Origin: Pontibacter sp. HSC-36F09
GTDB lineage: Bacteria > Bacteroidota > Bacteroidia > Cytophagales > Hymenobacteraceae
Reading direction: 5' to 3'
NCBI RefSeq assembly: GCF_024171605.1
Contig: NZ_JALKAA010000002.1
Span: 62,001-126,000, forward strand
Length of the DNA stretch: 64,000 nucleotides
Part shown: positions 17,325-25,993 of the stretch, one piece after another
How the letters are laid out: each line of letters opens with the position of its first letter
How positions within the stretch are numbered: the first letter of the stretch is position 1
Made by a program: the position numbers and the translations under genes
Notes under the pieces: model-generated
Database searches by the model: none
What the model saw: only the letters and a program-made list of their open reading frames with translations
Told to the model about the DNA's origin: nothing

Positions 17325-17808
17325 GGTTAATTGGCAAGTATTGAAAGTGAATATTAAACTATACTGATAGCAGCTATTTAAAGAATGCAAGAATAACTTT
17401 TTAGCATTTTCAATTAAAACAGATTTCAAGAAATATCTACGGACTATAATAAAAGGTATGTCAAAAGAAAGCCAGTCTGATAATTCAACTACAGACTTTG
17501 ATAAAAGTGTCTGGGTTTTTAACGCTCCAAACAAAGGACTACCTGGGGGTATTTTTGAAAATCTGAACCTTGCAGAGAAATGGATAACAAAAAATAGGTT
17601 GACGGGAACCCTTACCAGATATCCAGTAAATCAAGGAACCCTTGACTGGGCAATTCAGAATAATATGGTAAACATGAAACCCGAAAAGTTAAAAGCAAAG
17701 GTTGAGGACCCTAACTTTATAGGGGACTTCACAACTGCTTCGATGGAACATTACCATTATGAAAATGGGTGCAAAGACTAAAAACAAATCAGCCTAGCCC
17801 CACACAGG
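17325..17808. mobile_element. Putative AT-rich insertion bounded by the gtrA 3'-end repeats
   Basis: This 484-base segment lies between two copies of the gtrA tail. Its GC content, counted by hand over 17341-17760, is about 35 per cent against roughly 50-55 per cent around it, and it has no AGGTATA word. It carries a single small gene (17458-17781). This layout suggests integration at the 3' end of gtrA with restoration of the end, though no integrase is present. Confidence 0.55.
17458..17781 (+). CDS. Small hypothetical protein, DUF7710-like
   Basis: A 107-residue soluble protein. The core pattern is VWVFNAPNKGLPGGIFENL, then AEKWITKNRLTGTLTRYPVNQGTLDWAIQNNMV, then FIGDFTTASMEHYHYENG. It agrees with what I recall of DUF7710, a small domain of unknown function seen in scattered bacteria (V-W-V-F start, LTGTLT-Y-P and EHYHYE end). 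Codons are strikingly AT-rich compared with all neighbours, and it is the only gene in the putative insertion 17325-17808. Together these suggest recent acquisition. An AT-rich leader of about 130 bases precedes it. An accessory or immunity-type role is possible but not shown. Confidence 0.6.
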   Translation: MSKESQSDNSTTDFDKSVWVFNAPNKGLPGGIFENLNLAEKWITKNRLTGTLTRYPVNQGTLDWAIQNNMVNMKPEKLKAKVEDPNFIGDFTTASMEHYHYENGCKD

Positions 17809-17848
17809 CTTCCTACTCAACTACCTCTATACCTTTACCCGCTAGTTA
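17809..17848. repeat. Direct repeat, copy 2: duplicated gtrA tail
   Basis: Second copy of the last codons of gtrA, in the same orientation, 38 of 40 bases identical to 17285-17324. Its final TTA also supplies the stop codon of the convergent glycosyltransferase gene. Confidence 0.85.
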
Positions 17849-19465
17849 TTGCTCCTGAATGCGGTAGATGCGCACATGCTCGTCTTTGTGTACGCGTGGG
17901 TTGAGGAAGTGCAGCACCCGGTCATAGAGCGAAGGGGTGATGGTCGTTTCCAGCTCCAGCTCAGGGTATAGGCTGTTGATGCGCTGCATGCGCTCTTCCA
18001 TGTCTTTCTGGCCCACCACCACTACATAGTCCGGTTGGTAAGGGTATAGGCTGAGCTCCGTTTGCAGGCTGTCCAGCGACTTTTCTCTGTTTAGGCTGTA
18101 GGTCATCGCAAAATCCTTTGGAAGCGGCTTGCCAGCTTTATACTCGTCCCAGTCGCGCTTTTCGTTGAAGTGGTACTCATGGAACTCCGCAGCCAGGCGG
18201 TTCAGGTAATAAAGTGGCGGCTGTTTCATGGATGAGTTGCCAAACTCGAGCAATACGGCGTCCATGTCCTGCTTCTCCGACAGGTATACGAGCGGCGCAA
18301 TACGGCTCTTTTTGGTATAAGTGAAAGACATCGCCACGGCCACCACGATGTTGATAATCCAGAAGAAGGCCCAACTGGCGGCTAGTAGCTTCTTGCGACC
18401 CTGCCAGAAACGGGCGGTGCGCACAAAGTTCTGCCAACCGATGACGCCCAAAATCATGATGAGCGGAAAGAGCGGCAGAATGAAGCGCTCCTGCTTGTTC
18501 GGGAAAAGGGAATGTACCACAAAGAATAGCAGCCCGCCCCAAAAGAGCATTGGTGCCAACCTGGCAGTGCGGCTGTAGCCCAGCAGCAGGTATACGCTGA
18601 TGGGGGGAACCATAAAGCCAAGGATGGTTAGCAGGAAACGGTATACCGGTCCGGTGCTGTAGTTGTAAGCATTGTCAGCGTTGTAGAAGAAATAAGTAAT
18701 GACTGAATGGAAAGGGTAGTCGAAGAAGATCAGGTCGATCGTTCCCTGAACGAGCGTTGCCATTAACAGGAAGCCTAGCGCCAGCCAGGCGAGTTCTTTC
18801 CACTGGCGGCGGTATAACAACACAAAGCCAGCGCCCACCGCAAAAAGGACCGCGTGGTAACGCAGCACAAAGGCCAGCGCAAACAGCGCCCCCGCCCACA
18901 GGAAGTACAGGTTCTTTTTACGGTCATCCTGCTTCAGCATGAAATAGAAGGCTGCCAGGTATGGCGGAATGCACACCATCTCGACCAGGTTGCGCACACT
19001 CATAAAAGGCATAAACCACATCAGCGCCAGCATCAGCCCCACAATACGGGCATTGGCTTGGTTCGAAAGGCGCTCCGTGATCTTGTAGCCATAGTACACG
19101 ATCAGCAGGGAGTACAGCCCGTGCAACACCCGCACGATGGTCATCTTGGTATCCGGATCCGTGATGCCCACACTCTCCATCAGGTAAAACAGACCATAGT
19201 GTATACCTGCATAAAACATGCTGTGGCGCGGCGGCAAAGGCTCGTGCAACCACGAAGGCAAGCCATAGAGCCAGTGCTGCGCAATCGTGATCACGTCGAA
19301 GTGATCGTCGTGAAAAGCAAAGCCCTTCGAAAAGAAAGCGGCCACCATGCGGATGATAAAAGCGATCAGCATGATGAGCGACAGCGGCACCATCAGCCGG
19401 TTATGGACGCCGACCTGATCAGCCGTCGTGAGCTTGTCAGGGGCAGTTTGAGGAGAGAATGACAT
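17846..19465 (-). CDS. GT-C glycosyltransferase, ALG9/PIG-B (GT22)-like
   Basis: A 539-residue polytopic inner-membrane protein with about ten to twelve hydrophobic segments. The first external loop has the acidic pair typical of GT-C enzymes (AFHDDHFDVITIAQHW). Farther on, GTIDLIFFDYPFHSVITYFFYN and FPNKQERFILPLFPLI match the GT22 group, in which mannosyltransferases carry an HKE-x-RF motif at that point (here NKQERF). It likely moves a sugar from a polyprenyl-phosphate donor to a glycan or protein outside the cytoplasm; the sugar is unknown. The soluble C-terminal 150 residues face the periplasm. The start is the ATG at 19465. It converges with gtrA, which fits a joint role. Confidence 0.75.
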   Translation of the reverse strand: MSFSPQTAPDKLTTADQVGVHNRLMVPLSLIMLIAFIIRMVAAFFSKGFAFHDDHFDVITIAQHWLYGLPSWLHEPLPPRHSMFYAGIHYGLFYLMESVGITDPDTKMTIVRVLHGLYSLLIVYYGYKITERLSNQANARIVGLMLALMWFMPFMSVRNLVEMVCIPPYLAAFYFMLKQDDRKKNLYFLWAGALFALAFVLRYHAVLFAVGAGFVLLYRRQWKELAWLALGFLLMATLVQGTIDLIFFDYPFHSVITYFFYNADNAYNYSTGPVYRFLLTILGFMVPPISVYLLLGYSRTARLAPMLFWGGLLFFVVHSLFPNKQERFILPLFPLIMILGVIGWQNFVRTARFWQGRKKLLAASWAFFWIINIVVAVAMSFTYTKKSRIAPLVYLSEKQDMDAVLLEFGNSSMKQPPLYYLNRLAAEFHEYHFNEKRDWDEYKAGKPLPKDFAMTYSLNREKSLDSLQTELSLYPYQPDYVVVVGQKDMEERMQRINSLYPELELETTITPSLYDRVLHFLNPRVHKDEHVRIYRIQEQ

Positions 19466-19551
19466 AAGGCAATATTATGGAATAGGGATTGGCCTATGAT
19501 TTTTTAAGAAAATCCGTTCCAAAGTTACAGGATATACACTTAAGTTTGTGT

Positions 19552-20460
19552 ATGAATTTGACTGAGCCGAAACAGAAAGCATCTTTCCTGACCCGTAGAA
19601 GTACCTCCTTATTGGTTCTGGTGTTAGGTATAGCAGCGCTCTCGTTGGGACTATACAATATTCTGCAGCCCGAGTCAGGCATTTATTCCCGCAACATTCT
19701 GGTGATAGGCCATGCCGGTTCCGGCTTTTTCTCACCTATTAACCCTTACAATCCCCTACCTGCCAACAGCATGGCGTCAATTACCCAAGCCATGGAAGAG
19801 GACGGTGCCGATGGGGTAGAGGTGGATGTGCATGTGAGCCAGGACGGCGTGCCGATTCTCTACCATGACAACACGCTGGAAACGATGAGCGAAGGCTCCG
19901 GCATCATTGCAGAGCTGCCAGCTAGTGAGGTGGTAGGTATAAGGTATAGGGGAGGGATGCTGTACGACCTTTTTCATAGCGAAAATATCATTACAATGGA
20001 AACGATGCTGCAAAGTTTTCAGACCTATCCGGAGTTACCATACCTGCACATCGACATCCGGAACCACGACCCGAACCGGAATAACTTTTATGCTCAATCG
20101 GTCTTGGAACTGCTCCGTAAATATGAATACCCTATAGAGAAACTGGCCTTTATTTTTAACGATCCGGGTATACTACATACAGTGCGGGAACTGGAACCGG
20201 AAGCTATGCTGATGCTGGACGCCGGCGAGGATTTCGACCTGACGACAAAGCAGGCGCTGGACAATAAACTGCACGGCGTGACCGCTAATGGCAAGCACGT
20301 GAGCCGGGAGCAACTGCTGCGGGCGAGGGCGCAGGGCCTGCAGGTGGTGCTGTTTGGAGGTAAATCGAAAGGCAGTATTGCCGATATGCTGGAGCTGGAG
20401 CCCGACGCCATACAAGTGAATAACGTGAAGCGCATGCGTTCGCTATTGGGCAGCGAATAG
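19552..20460 (+). CDS. glpQ: Glycerophosphodiester phosphodiesterase, membrane-anchored
   Basis: A 302-residue enzyme that cleaves glycerophosphodiesters to glycerol 3-phosphate and an alcohol. A single N-terminal hydrophobic segment (STSLLVLVLGIAALSLGLYNIL) anchors it or acts as an uncleaved signal. The GDPD signature is clear: IGHAGSG (first His, with Ala replacing the usual Arg of HRG), EEDGADGVEVDVHVSQDGVPILYHDNTLE with the metal-binding acids and second His. The HAG in place of HRG is seen in some extracytoplasmic Bacteroidota members. I prefer the ATG at 19552 over an upstream one at 19489. The gene is divergent from the glycosyltransferase. Confidence 0.82.
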   Translation: MNLTEPKQKASFLTRRSTSLLVLVLGIAALSLGLYNILQPESGIYSRNILVIGHAGSGFFSPINPYNPLPANSMASITQAMEEDGADGVEVDVHVSQDGVPILYHDNTLETMSEGSGIIAELPASEVVGIRYRGGMLYDLFHSENIITMETMLQSFQTYPELPYLHIDIRNHDPNRNNFYAQSVLELLRKYEYPIEKLAFIFNDPGILHTVRELEPEAMLMLDAGEDFDLTTKQALDNKLHGVTANGKHVSREQLLRARAQGLQVVLFGGKSKGSIADMLELEPDAIQVNNVKRMRSLLGSE

Positions 20461-20468
20461 GGCTAAAT

Positions 20469-20549
20469 TTAGCCTACCAACATCATCAGCAGTGCAAGCA
20501 GTATTACTGCCAGGGCGATGTTTCGGAAGGTGAACAAATTGCGGTTCAT
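20469..20549 (-). CDS. Candidate 26-residue hydrophobic membrane peptide
   Basis: An ATG at 20549 opens a 26-codon frame ending at 20469. The peptide starts MNRNLFTFRN and continues with an unbroken stretch of Ile, Ala, Leu, Val and Met to its end. A short positively charged head followed by one transmembrane helix is typical of small membrane proteins. It is too short for statistics, has no clear ribosome site, and lies in a 250-base spacer between convergent and divergent genes. No family known to me. Confidence 0.3.
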   Translation of the reverse strand: MNRNLFTFRNIALAVILLALLMMLVG

Positions 20550-20678
20550 GATGAGGATTCTTGTTACAGGCGATTTCAGCTACAGGTATAATAACGTAAT
20601 CAGGTAAAACTGAGATTAGCCTTGCAAGATTATACCTCCTCTGGCCTTGTTTTCGAGGCATGGCAGTGAAACAATTAT

Positions 20679-20686
20679 TACTTTTG
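20679..20686 (+). promoter_or_regulatory. -7 element of aspS
   Basis: TACTTTTG at 20679-20686 matches TAnnTTTG and lies 27 bases before the aspS ATG at 20713. It lies within a longer frame that starts at 20647, which argues against that upstream start. Confidence 0.55.
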
Positions 20687-20712
20687 CACTATATCATAAC
20701 AAAACGACATCT

Positions 20713-22470
20713 ATGCTCCGGACACATACTTGCGGCGAACTAAGAATAGACAATGTAGGCGAAGAGGTTATACTGACAGGCTGGGTACAGCGTCTGCGCG
20801 ACAAGGGCGGTATGCTCTGGATTGACCTGCGCGACCGCTACGGCATCACGCAGCTCACCTTCGAAGACGGTGTAACATCGGCGCACCTTTTTGAGGCGGC
20901 CCGTGGGCTCGGCCGTGAGTACGTGATCAGGGTGGTGGGCAAAGTGATCGAGCGCTACTCCAAGAACGACAAGATCCCGACCGGCGACATCGAGATTCAT
21001 GCTACTAAAATAGAGGTACTCAACGCTGCTAAGTTGCCTCCGTTCATGATTGAGGACGAGACGGACGGTGGCGACGACCTACGCATGAAGTACCGCTACC
21101 TTGACCTGCGTCGTACCCCAGTGCGCCGCAACCTCGAGCTGCGCCACCAGATGATGCGTGCCGTGCGCGCCTATCTCGACGAGCATTATTTCATTGAAGT
21201 AGAAACGCCGGTACTGATCAAGTCAACACCGGAAGGTGCCCGCGACTTTGTGGTGCCAAGCCGTATGAACCCAGGCGAGTTCTACGCACTGCCACAATCA
21301 CCGCAGACCTTCAAGCAATTGCTGATGGTTTCTGGTTTCGATAAATACTACCAGATCGTAAAATGCTTCCGCGACGAAGACCTGCGTGCCGACCGTCAGC
21401 CGGAATTCACCCAGATCGACTGCGAGCTTTCCTTCGTGACGCAGGAAGACATCCTGAACACCTTCGAAGGTCTGATTTGTCACCTGTTCCTGAAAGTGAA
21501 AGGCGTGCACATCGAGAAACTGCCGCGCATGACGTATGCCGACGCGATGAAGTTCTACGGCTCCGACAAGCCGGATACCCGCTTCGAGATGCGTTTCGTG
21601 GAGCTGAATCCGTTGGTAAAGAACAAAGGCTTCAAAGTATTTGATGATGCCGAACTGGTGGTAGGTATAAACGCCAAAGGTGCCGCTAGCTATACCCGTA
21701 AGCAACTCGATGAACTAACTGATTTCGTAAAGCGTCCGCAGATCGGGGCTACAGGTATGGTATATGCCCGTGTGCAGGAAGACGGCACCGTAAAGTCATC
21801 GGTTGATAAATTCTATACCTCAGAAGACCTGCAGGAATGGGCAACAGCCCTCAATGCCGAGCCAGGTGACTTAATACTGGTACTGGCCGGCGGCAGAGAC
21901 AAGACCCGCAAAGCCCTGAATGAACTTCGTCTGGAGATGGGTGAGCGCCTTGGTTTGCGCGACAAGAACGCATTCTCTCCGCTGTGGGTAGTAGACTTCC
22001 CGCTATTGGAGTGGGACGAAAACAGCAACCGCTACCATGCCATGCACCACCCGTTCACGTCGCCGAAGCCAGAGGATCTCGAATTGATCGACGACCGTCC
22101 GGGTGACATTCGCGCCAATGCTTACGACATGGTAATAAATGGGGTAGAAGTTGGTGGTGGTTCCATCCGTATCCACGACCGTCGTCTGCAGGAGCAGATG
22201 TTCCGTCTGTTGGGCTTCTCTAACGACGAGGCTAAGGCACAGTTCGGCTTCCTGATGGACGCTTTCGAGTACGGTGCTCCGCCACACGGTGGCATCGCCT
22301 TCGGCTTCGACCGCCTGTGCTCCCTTTTCGGTGGTTCTGACTCCATCCGTGACTACATCGCCTTCCCGAAAAATAATTCAGGCCGCGATGTAATGATCGA
22401 CGCTCCGTCTCCGATTGCTGATGCGCAGCTGGATGAACTGCATATTAAAATGAAGCACCTACCGTCGTAA
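20713..22470 (+). CDS. aspS: Aspartate--tRNA ligase
   Basis: A 585-residue class II aminoacyl-tRNA synthetase that charges tRNA-Asp. Order: N-terminal OB-fold anticodon-binding domain ([36 protein letters not shown]), class II motif 1 region (RLDLR-type: [21 protein letters not shown]), motif 2 ([28 protein letters not shown]), the bacterial GAD insertion domain (about 290-410), and motif 3 ([10 protein letters not shown]). Length and presence of the GAD insert mark the bacterial type. The ATG at 20713 ([10 protein letters not shown]) is the standard start. It has a -7 box close upstream and a terminator after it, so it is likely monocistronic. Confidence 0.96.
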   Translation: MLRTHTCGELRIDNVGEEVILTGWVQRLRDKGGMLWIDLRDRYGITQLTFEDGVTSAHLFEAARGLGREYVIRVVGKVIERYSKNDKIPTGDIEIHATKIEVLNAAKLPPFMIEDETDGGDDLRMKYRYLDLRRTPVRRNLELRHQMMRAVRAYLDEHYFIEVETPVLIKSTPEGARDFVVPSRMNPGEFYALPQSPQTFKQLLMVSGFDKYYQIVKCFRDEDLRADRQPEFTQIDCELSFVTQEDILNTFEGLICHLFLKVKGVHIEKLPRMTYADAMKFYGSDKPDTRFEMRFVELNPLVKNKGFKVFDDAELVVGINAKGAASYTRKQLDELTDFVKRPQIGATGMVYARVQEDGTVKSSVDKFYTSEDLQEWATALNAEPGDLILVLAGGRDKTRKALNELRLEMGERLGLRDKNAFSPLWVVDFPLLEWDENSNRYHAMHHPFTSPKPEDLELIDDRPGDIRANAYDMVINGVEVGGGSIRIHDRRLQEQMFRLLGFSNDEAKAQFGFLMDAFEYGAPPHGGIAFGFDRLCSLFGGSDSIRDYIAFPKNNSGRDVMIDAPSPIADAQLDELHIKMKHLPS

Positions 22471-22496
22471 GGTATTATAGGTATACAGAATTAAGG

Positions 22497-22526
22497 AAAG
22501 GCTGCCCGTAAAGGCAGCCTTTTATT
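22497..22526 (+). terminator. Intrinsic terminator of aspS
   Basis: AAAGGCTGCC (22497-22506) pairs with GGCAGCCTTT (22513-22522), followed by a T-rich tail. Confidence 0.88.
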
Positions 22527-22599
22527 TTCAGAATCAGGATATAGGATTAGAAAGGATTTTCAGGATTGAGTTACCTTAAGCCATCCTTCCCTTGAACTG

Positions 22600-22985
22600 G
22601 GGAATCTTCGTGCACGATTAACATCCCCATGCCCCCCTTCGAAGGGGGACTTTTTGGCTTCTGCTTTCCATTGTGTCATCCTGAAGGGATCTTGGTAGAA
22701 GGGAGGTCAGGCAGTTGCTATAACATAACCCTGCCCCTCTCAAGAGGGGATTGTCAGCAGCTGCCATTTTAATGGTAGAAGCGTTGTAGAAATAACCACT
22801 GGCAGGTATAGCAAGACTAACTTGCCCCTGCAGCTATGAAACAGATCACTCTGGCCCGGTGCACCTTTTGACACTCCACTGTCCGAGCGTTCAGCGAGTT
22901 TGGAGGGTCTTGATTTTTTTGCTTACTTTTTTCATCAAGGAAGAAAGTGAGGCCCGCCCGGCCAGGGCAAGCTATAAAACAACAT
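22600..22985 (+). repeat. Dispersed intergenic repeat, copy A (partner of 29796-30090)
   Basis: This gene-free stretch contains blocks that recur as the reverse complement at 29796-30090: ACGATTAACATCCCC and CCCCTTCGAAGGGGGA (22614-22650), GGCAGGTATAGCAAGA with the following ACTTGCCCC (22801-22829), ATGAAACAGATCACT (22836-22850), and GAGCGTTCAGCGAGTTTGG (22885-22903) continuing with GGTCTTGA and TTGCTTACTTTTTT. It also holds the word shared with 587-610. No coding frame is convincing. Confidence 0.8.
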
Positions 22986-23046
22986 AGGTTCCTTTACCTG
23001 CAGCAGCCAGCAGCTACGGCAGCAAGGTATAGGTAGGTATAGGTAT

Positions 23047-23081
23047 AAAAAAAGCAGCTGCCCTTCCCAGAGCAGCCGCTT
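23047..23081 (-). terminator. Terminator after nuoN
   Basis: On the minus strand AAGCGGCTGC pairs with GCAGCTGCTT (one G-U pair) across a ten-base loop, followed by seven T. Three AGGTATA words in a row (23025-23047) lie just beyond it. Confidence 0.8.
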
Positions 23082-23100
23082 CCATATCATCAGCTATACC

Positions 23101-24492
23101 TTACAACACACCACTTAACAAAGCAGGCGCTATACCTAGCAGAATCGTCAGGGCAGAGATGATAATCAGCATAACATTGATAAAGCTGGTGCTCTGGATT
23201 GGCGTATGATCTTCCGCAACCGGGTGCAGGTACATAGCGATTACCACGCGGAAATAGTAGTAGATACCCACAGCAGCCAGAATCACAGCTACTACAATCA
23301 GCCACATCATATCAGGATTTTCGATCAGGGCAGAGAAAACGAAGAACTTACCGAAGAAGCCAGCTGTGAGTGGTATACCTCCCAGAGACATCATGGCGAC
23401 TGTTACCGCGAAGGCCATCAGTGGATTGGTTTTACCCAGACCGTTGAAAGCTTCATAGTTCTCGCTGCCACGCTGTTTCGCTACGAGGTGCAGCACACCA
23501 AAAGCGGCGATAGAAGCAGTGGAGTAGGCGAACGAGTAGAATAGGATAGCAGAAGTAGAGAAATTGTTAAAGGCAAGCAGCGTCATCAGCAGGTAGCCCG
23601 CGTGTGAGATACTGGAGTAAGCGAGCATACGCTTCATGCTTTGCTGTACTACCGCACCTACGTTACCGATCAGGAGCGACAGCACGATAATGGCTACCAG
23701 TGTTGGCATCCAGCCTGGGTAGGAAGCAGAGAAAGCGGCGTCCATCAGCTTGTAGAAAGCTGCTACACCAGCCGTTTTTACAACGGTTGACATATAGGCC
23801 GTCCATACCGTTGGCGTACCTTCGTACACATCAGGCGTCCAGAAGTGGAAAGGAGCGGCGGAAATTTTGAAAGAGATACCGATGATGATGATCAGCACAC
23901 CCAGCATGAACATCACGTTGTTCGCACCGCCCGTGCCCATGGCTTCCGCTGATCCGGCAATTTCTGAAATGTTGAAGGTACCCGTCGCGCCGTATACCAT
24001 TACAATACCGAACAGCATAACGCCCGTGAAGAAAGAGCCCATCAGGAAGTACTTCAGAGCAGCTTCCGCGGAGCGCATACTTCTCTTGTCACTACCGGCC
24101 AGCACGTACATCGCAATCGAGAGAATCTCTATACCTATGAACAGCATCAGCATGTTGTTGTAGCTCACCATCATGATGGCGCCTACTAGCGAGAACAGAA
24201 TCAGGGCGTAAAGCTCACCGATATTTTCATCGTTGCGGGTTATGTAATGCTGCGTGAATGGGAGGATCAGGAGCGTTGAAAGTACCATGATTCCTGTGAA
24301 AGCCACCGCGTAATTGTCGATGGTAATCATGTTATCGAAGTAGCTCTTAGTATCGTTCCAGTCGAGTAGATTGATGCCGAACACGATCGCCAAAAACAGC
24401 AGCGACAGCGGCAACAGGATTCGTTTAGATTTCAGGAAACCTACGAAAAGGTTGATAATCCCAAATCCAGATAGAAGTATAATCGAAATCAT
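23101..24492 (-). CDS. nuoN: NADH-quinone oxidoreductase subunit N
   Basis: A 463-residue antiporter-like subunit of respiratory complex I in the inner membrane, one of three proton-pumping units. About fourteen transmembrane helices are seen. Diagnostic parts are GIEILSIAMYVLAGSDKRSMRSAEAALKYFLMGSFFTGVMLFG with the conserved Glu and Lys, FKISAAPFHFWTPDVYEGTPTVWTAYMSTVVKTAG, and MKRMLAYSSISHAGYLLM. Length is slightly shorter than E. coli NuoN (485). It is the last gene of the nuo series, 28 bases after nuoM, and is followed by a terminator. Confidence 0.93.
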   Translation of the reverse strand: MISIILLSGFGIINLFVGFLKSKRILLPLSLLFLAIVFGINLLDWNDTKSYFDNMITIDNYAVAFTGIMVLSTLLILPFTQHYITRNDENIGELYALILFSLVGAIMMVSYNNMLMLFIGIEILSIAMYVLAGSDKRSMRSAEAALKYFLMGSFFTGVMLFGIVMVYGATGTFNISEIAGSAEAMGTGGANNVMFMLGVLIIIIGISFKISAAPFHFWTPDVYEGTPTVWTAYMSTVVKTAGVAAFYKLMDAAFSASYPGWMPTLVAIIVLSLLIGNVGAVVQQSMKRMLAYSSISHAGYLLMTLLAFNNFSTSAILFYSFAYSTASIAAFGVLHLVAKQRGSENYEAFNGLGKTNPLMAFAVTVAMMSLGGIPLTAGFFGKFFVFSALIENPDMMWLIVVAVILAAVGIYYYFRVVIAMYLHPVAEDHTPIQSTSFINVMLIIISALTILLGIAPALLSGVL

Positions 24493-24520
24493 GTCGTTTA
24501 TTATCGTTTCTTTTTGCGGA

Positions 24521-25981
24521 CTATCTATTGATAATGCTCAGCAGCTGTCCAACCGCAGGCTCTGAAATGCTCAGGAAAGTGTTCGGGAACAAACCAATCC
24601 AGAAGACCATGATCACCAAAGGAATCAAAACAGCTTTCTCGTGGAAGGTCAGGTCAGCGAAGCCCTCAGTAGCCTCTGACTTTGTGCCGAACATCACGCC
24701 CTGGAACATACGCAGCATGTATACCGCTGCCAGAATAATGGTCAGGCCAGCTACAGCGCCGAAGTAGTAGTTGTACTGGAACACGCTCGACAGCAACAGG
24801 AACTCCCCGATGAAGCCGTTAGTCAATGGCAGTGCCACAGAACCCATCAACAGAATCAGGAACATGATCGAAAGTGCTGGCGTGGTCTGGGTGATGCCGC
24901 CCAGGCTGGCAATCTCTCGTGTGTTCGTTCTGCGGAAGATGATGTCGATGATGAAGAACAGGCCTACCACGTTGATACCATGGCTCAGCATTTGAATCAC
25001 ACCGCCCTGCAAGCCTTGCTCGTTCAGGGTGAAGATACCCGCCGAAATCAGGCCCACGTGCGCGATTGATGAGTAAGCGATCAGGCGCTTGAGATCGTGC
25101 TGGCGAATGGCAATGATAGAACCGTAAATGATACCGATGATAGACAGTACCAGCACCGTGTCAGCCCACTCGCTCACGCCAAGTGGCACAACAGGCAGTA
25201 ACCAGCGGAGCACACCATAGATACCCATTTTCAGCATGATACCGGCCAGCAACATCGTTGCCTGTGTAGGAGACTCGGTATACGTGTCCGGCTGCCAGGT
25301 ATGGAATGGGAAAACCGGCATTTTGATGGCGAAAGCGAGGAACAGGAACCAGAAAATCCAGCTCTGCGTCGCGCTGTCCAGCGTTAGTTGGTAGAACGCG
25401 TTCACATTAGAAGAGTGCGCCGCCAGCTCTGTGCCAGCCGTCTGGAAGTACAGGTATACGAAAGCGGCCAGCATGAAGAGCGAACCGAAAATCGTGTATA
25501 CAAAGAACTTGAACGTAACCGGAATTCTGCGTGCGCCGCCCCAGATGGCTGCAATGAAGTAAATTGGAATCAAGGCCACTTCCCAGAAGAAGTAGAACAG
25601 GAAAGCGTCCATCGCCACAAATACGCCAGTCAGCCCCGTCTGCATAAACAGTACCAGCGCATAGAACACGTGCGGGTTCTTGTAGTCGTGCTTGAAAGAG
25701 GAAAGGACGATCAACGGCACCAGGAAGGCAGTCAGGAGCACCATCAGGAGGCTGATGCCGTCCATGCCAATGCTGAAGCCTATACCTGCGCGCTCCACCC
25801 ACGGTATATCGAGGGCGAATTGTGTGGTGGCATCCGGAACAAAGTTTACGGTTGCAAACAGGGCAATGGCAAACTCAACTAGCGTTGCTATAAAAGCCAC
25901 TTTCTTGGCACCTTCGCCTTTTATAAGCAGCACCAGCAGTGCAGCTAGGGCAGGCCAGAAAAGTAATAGAGCTGTAATCAT
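24521..25981 (-). CDS. nuoM: NADH-quinone oxidoreductase subunit M
   Basis: A 486-residue antiporter-like proton-pumping subunit of complex I. Typical sequences are GIGFSIGMDGISLLMVLLTAFL near the start, AIKMPVFPFHTWQPDTYTESPTQATMLLAGIMLKMGIYG in the middle and HDLKRLIAYSSIAHVGLISAGIF, with the lysines and the glutamate (FFWEVALIPIYF) used in proton translocation. Length matches the family (about 490-510). It lies 12 bases after nuoL and 28 before nuoN, so the three are co-translated. The start at 25981 is the first ATG of the frame. Confidence 0.94.
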   Translation of the reverse strand: MITALLLFWPALAALLVLLIKGEGAKKVAFIATLVEFAIALFATVNFVPDATTQFALDIPWVERAGIGFSIGMDGISLLMVLLTAFLVPLIVLSSFKHDYKNPHVFYALVLFMQTGLTGVFVAMDAFLFYFFWEVALIPIYFIAAIWGGARRIPVTFKFFVYTIFGSLFMLAAFVYLYFQTAGTELAAHSSNVNAFYQLTLDSATQSWIFWFLFLAFAIKMPVFPFHTWQPDTYTESPTQATMLLAGIMLKMGIYGVLRWLLPVVPLGVSEWADTVLVLSIIGIIYGSIIAIRQHDLKRLIAYSSIAHVGLISAGIFTLNEQGLQGGVIQMLSHGINVVGLFFIIDIIFRRTNTREIASLGGITQTTPALSIMFLILLMGSVALPLTNGFIGEFLLLSSVFQYNYYFGAVAGLTIILAAVYMLRMFQGVMFGTKSEATEGFADLTFHEKAVLIPLVIMVFWIGLFPNTFLSISEPAVGQLLSIINR

Positions 25982-25993
25982 CTTCTTAGAACC

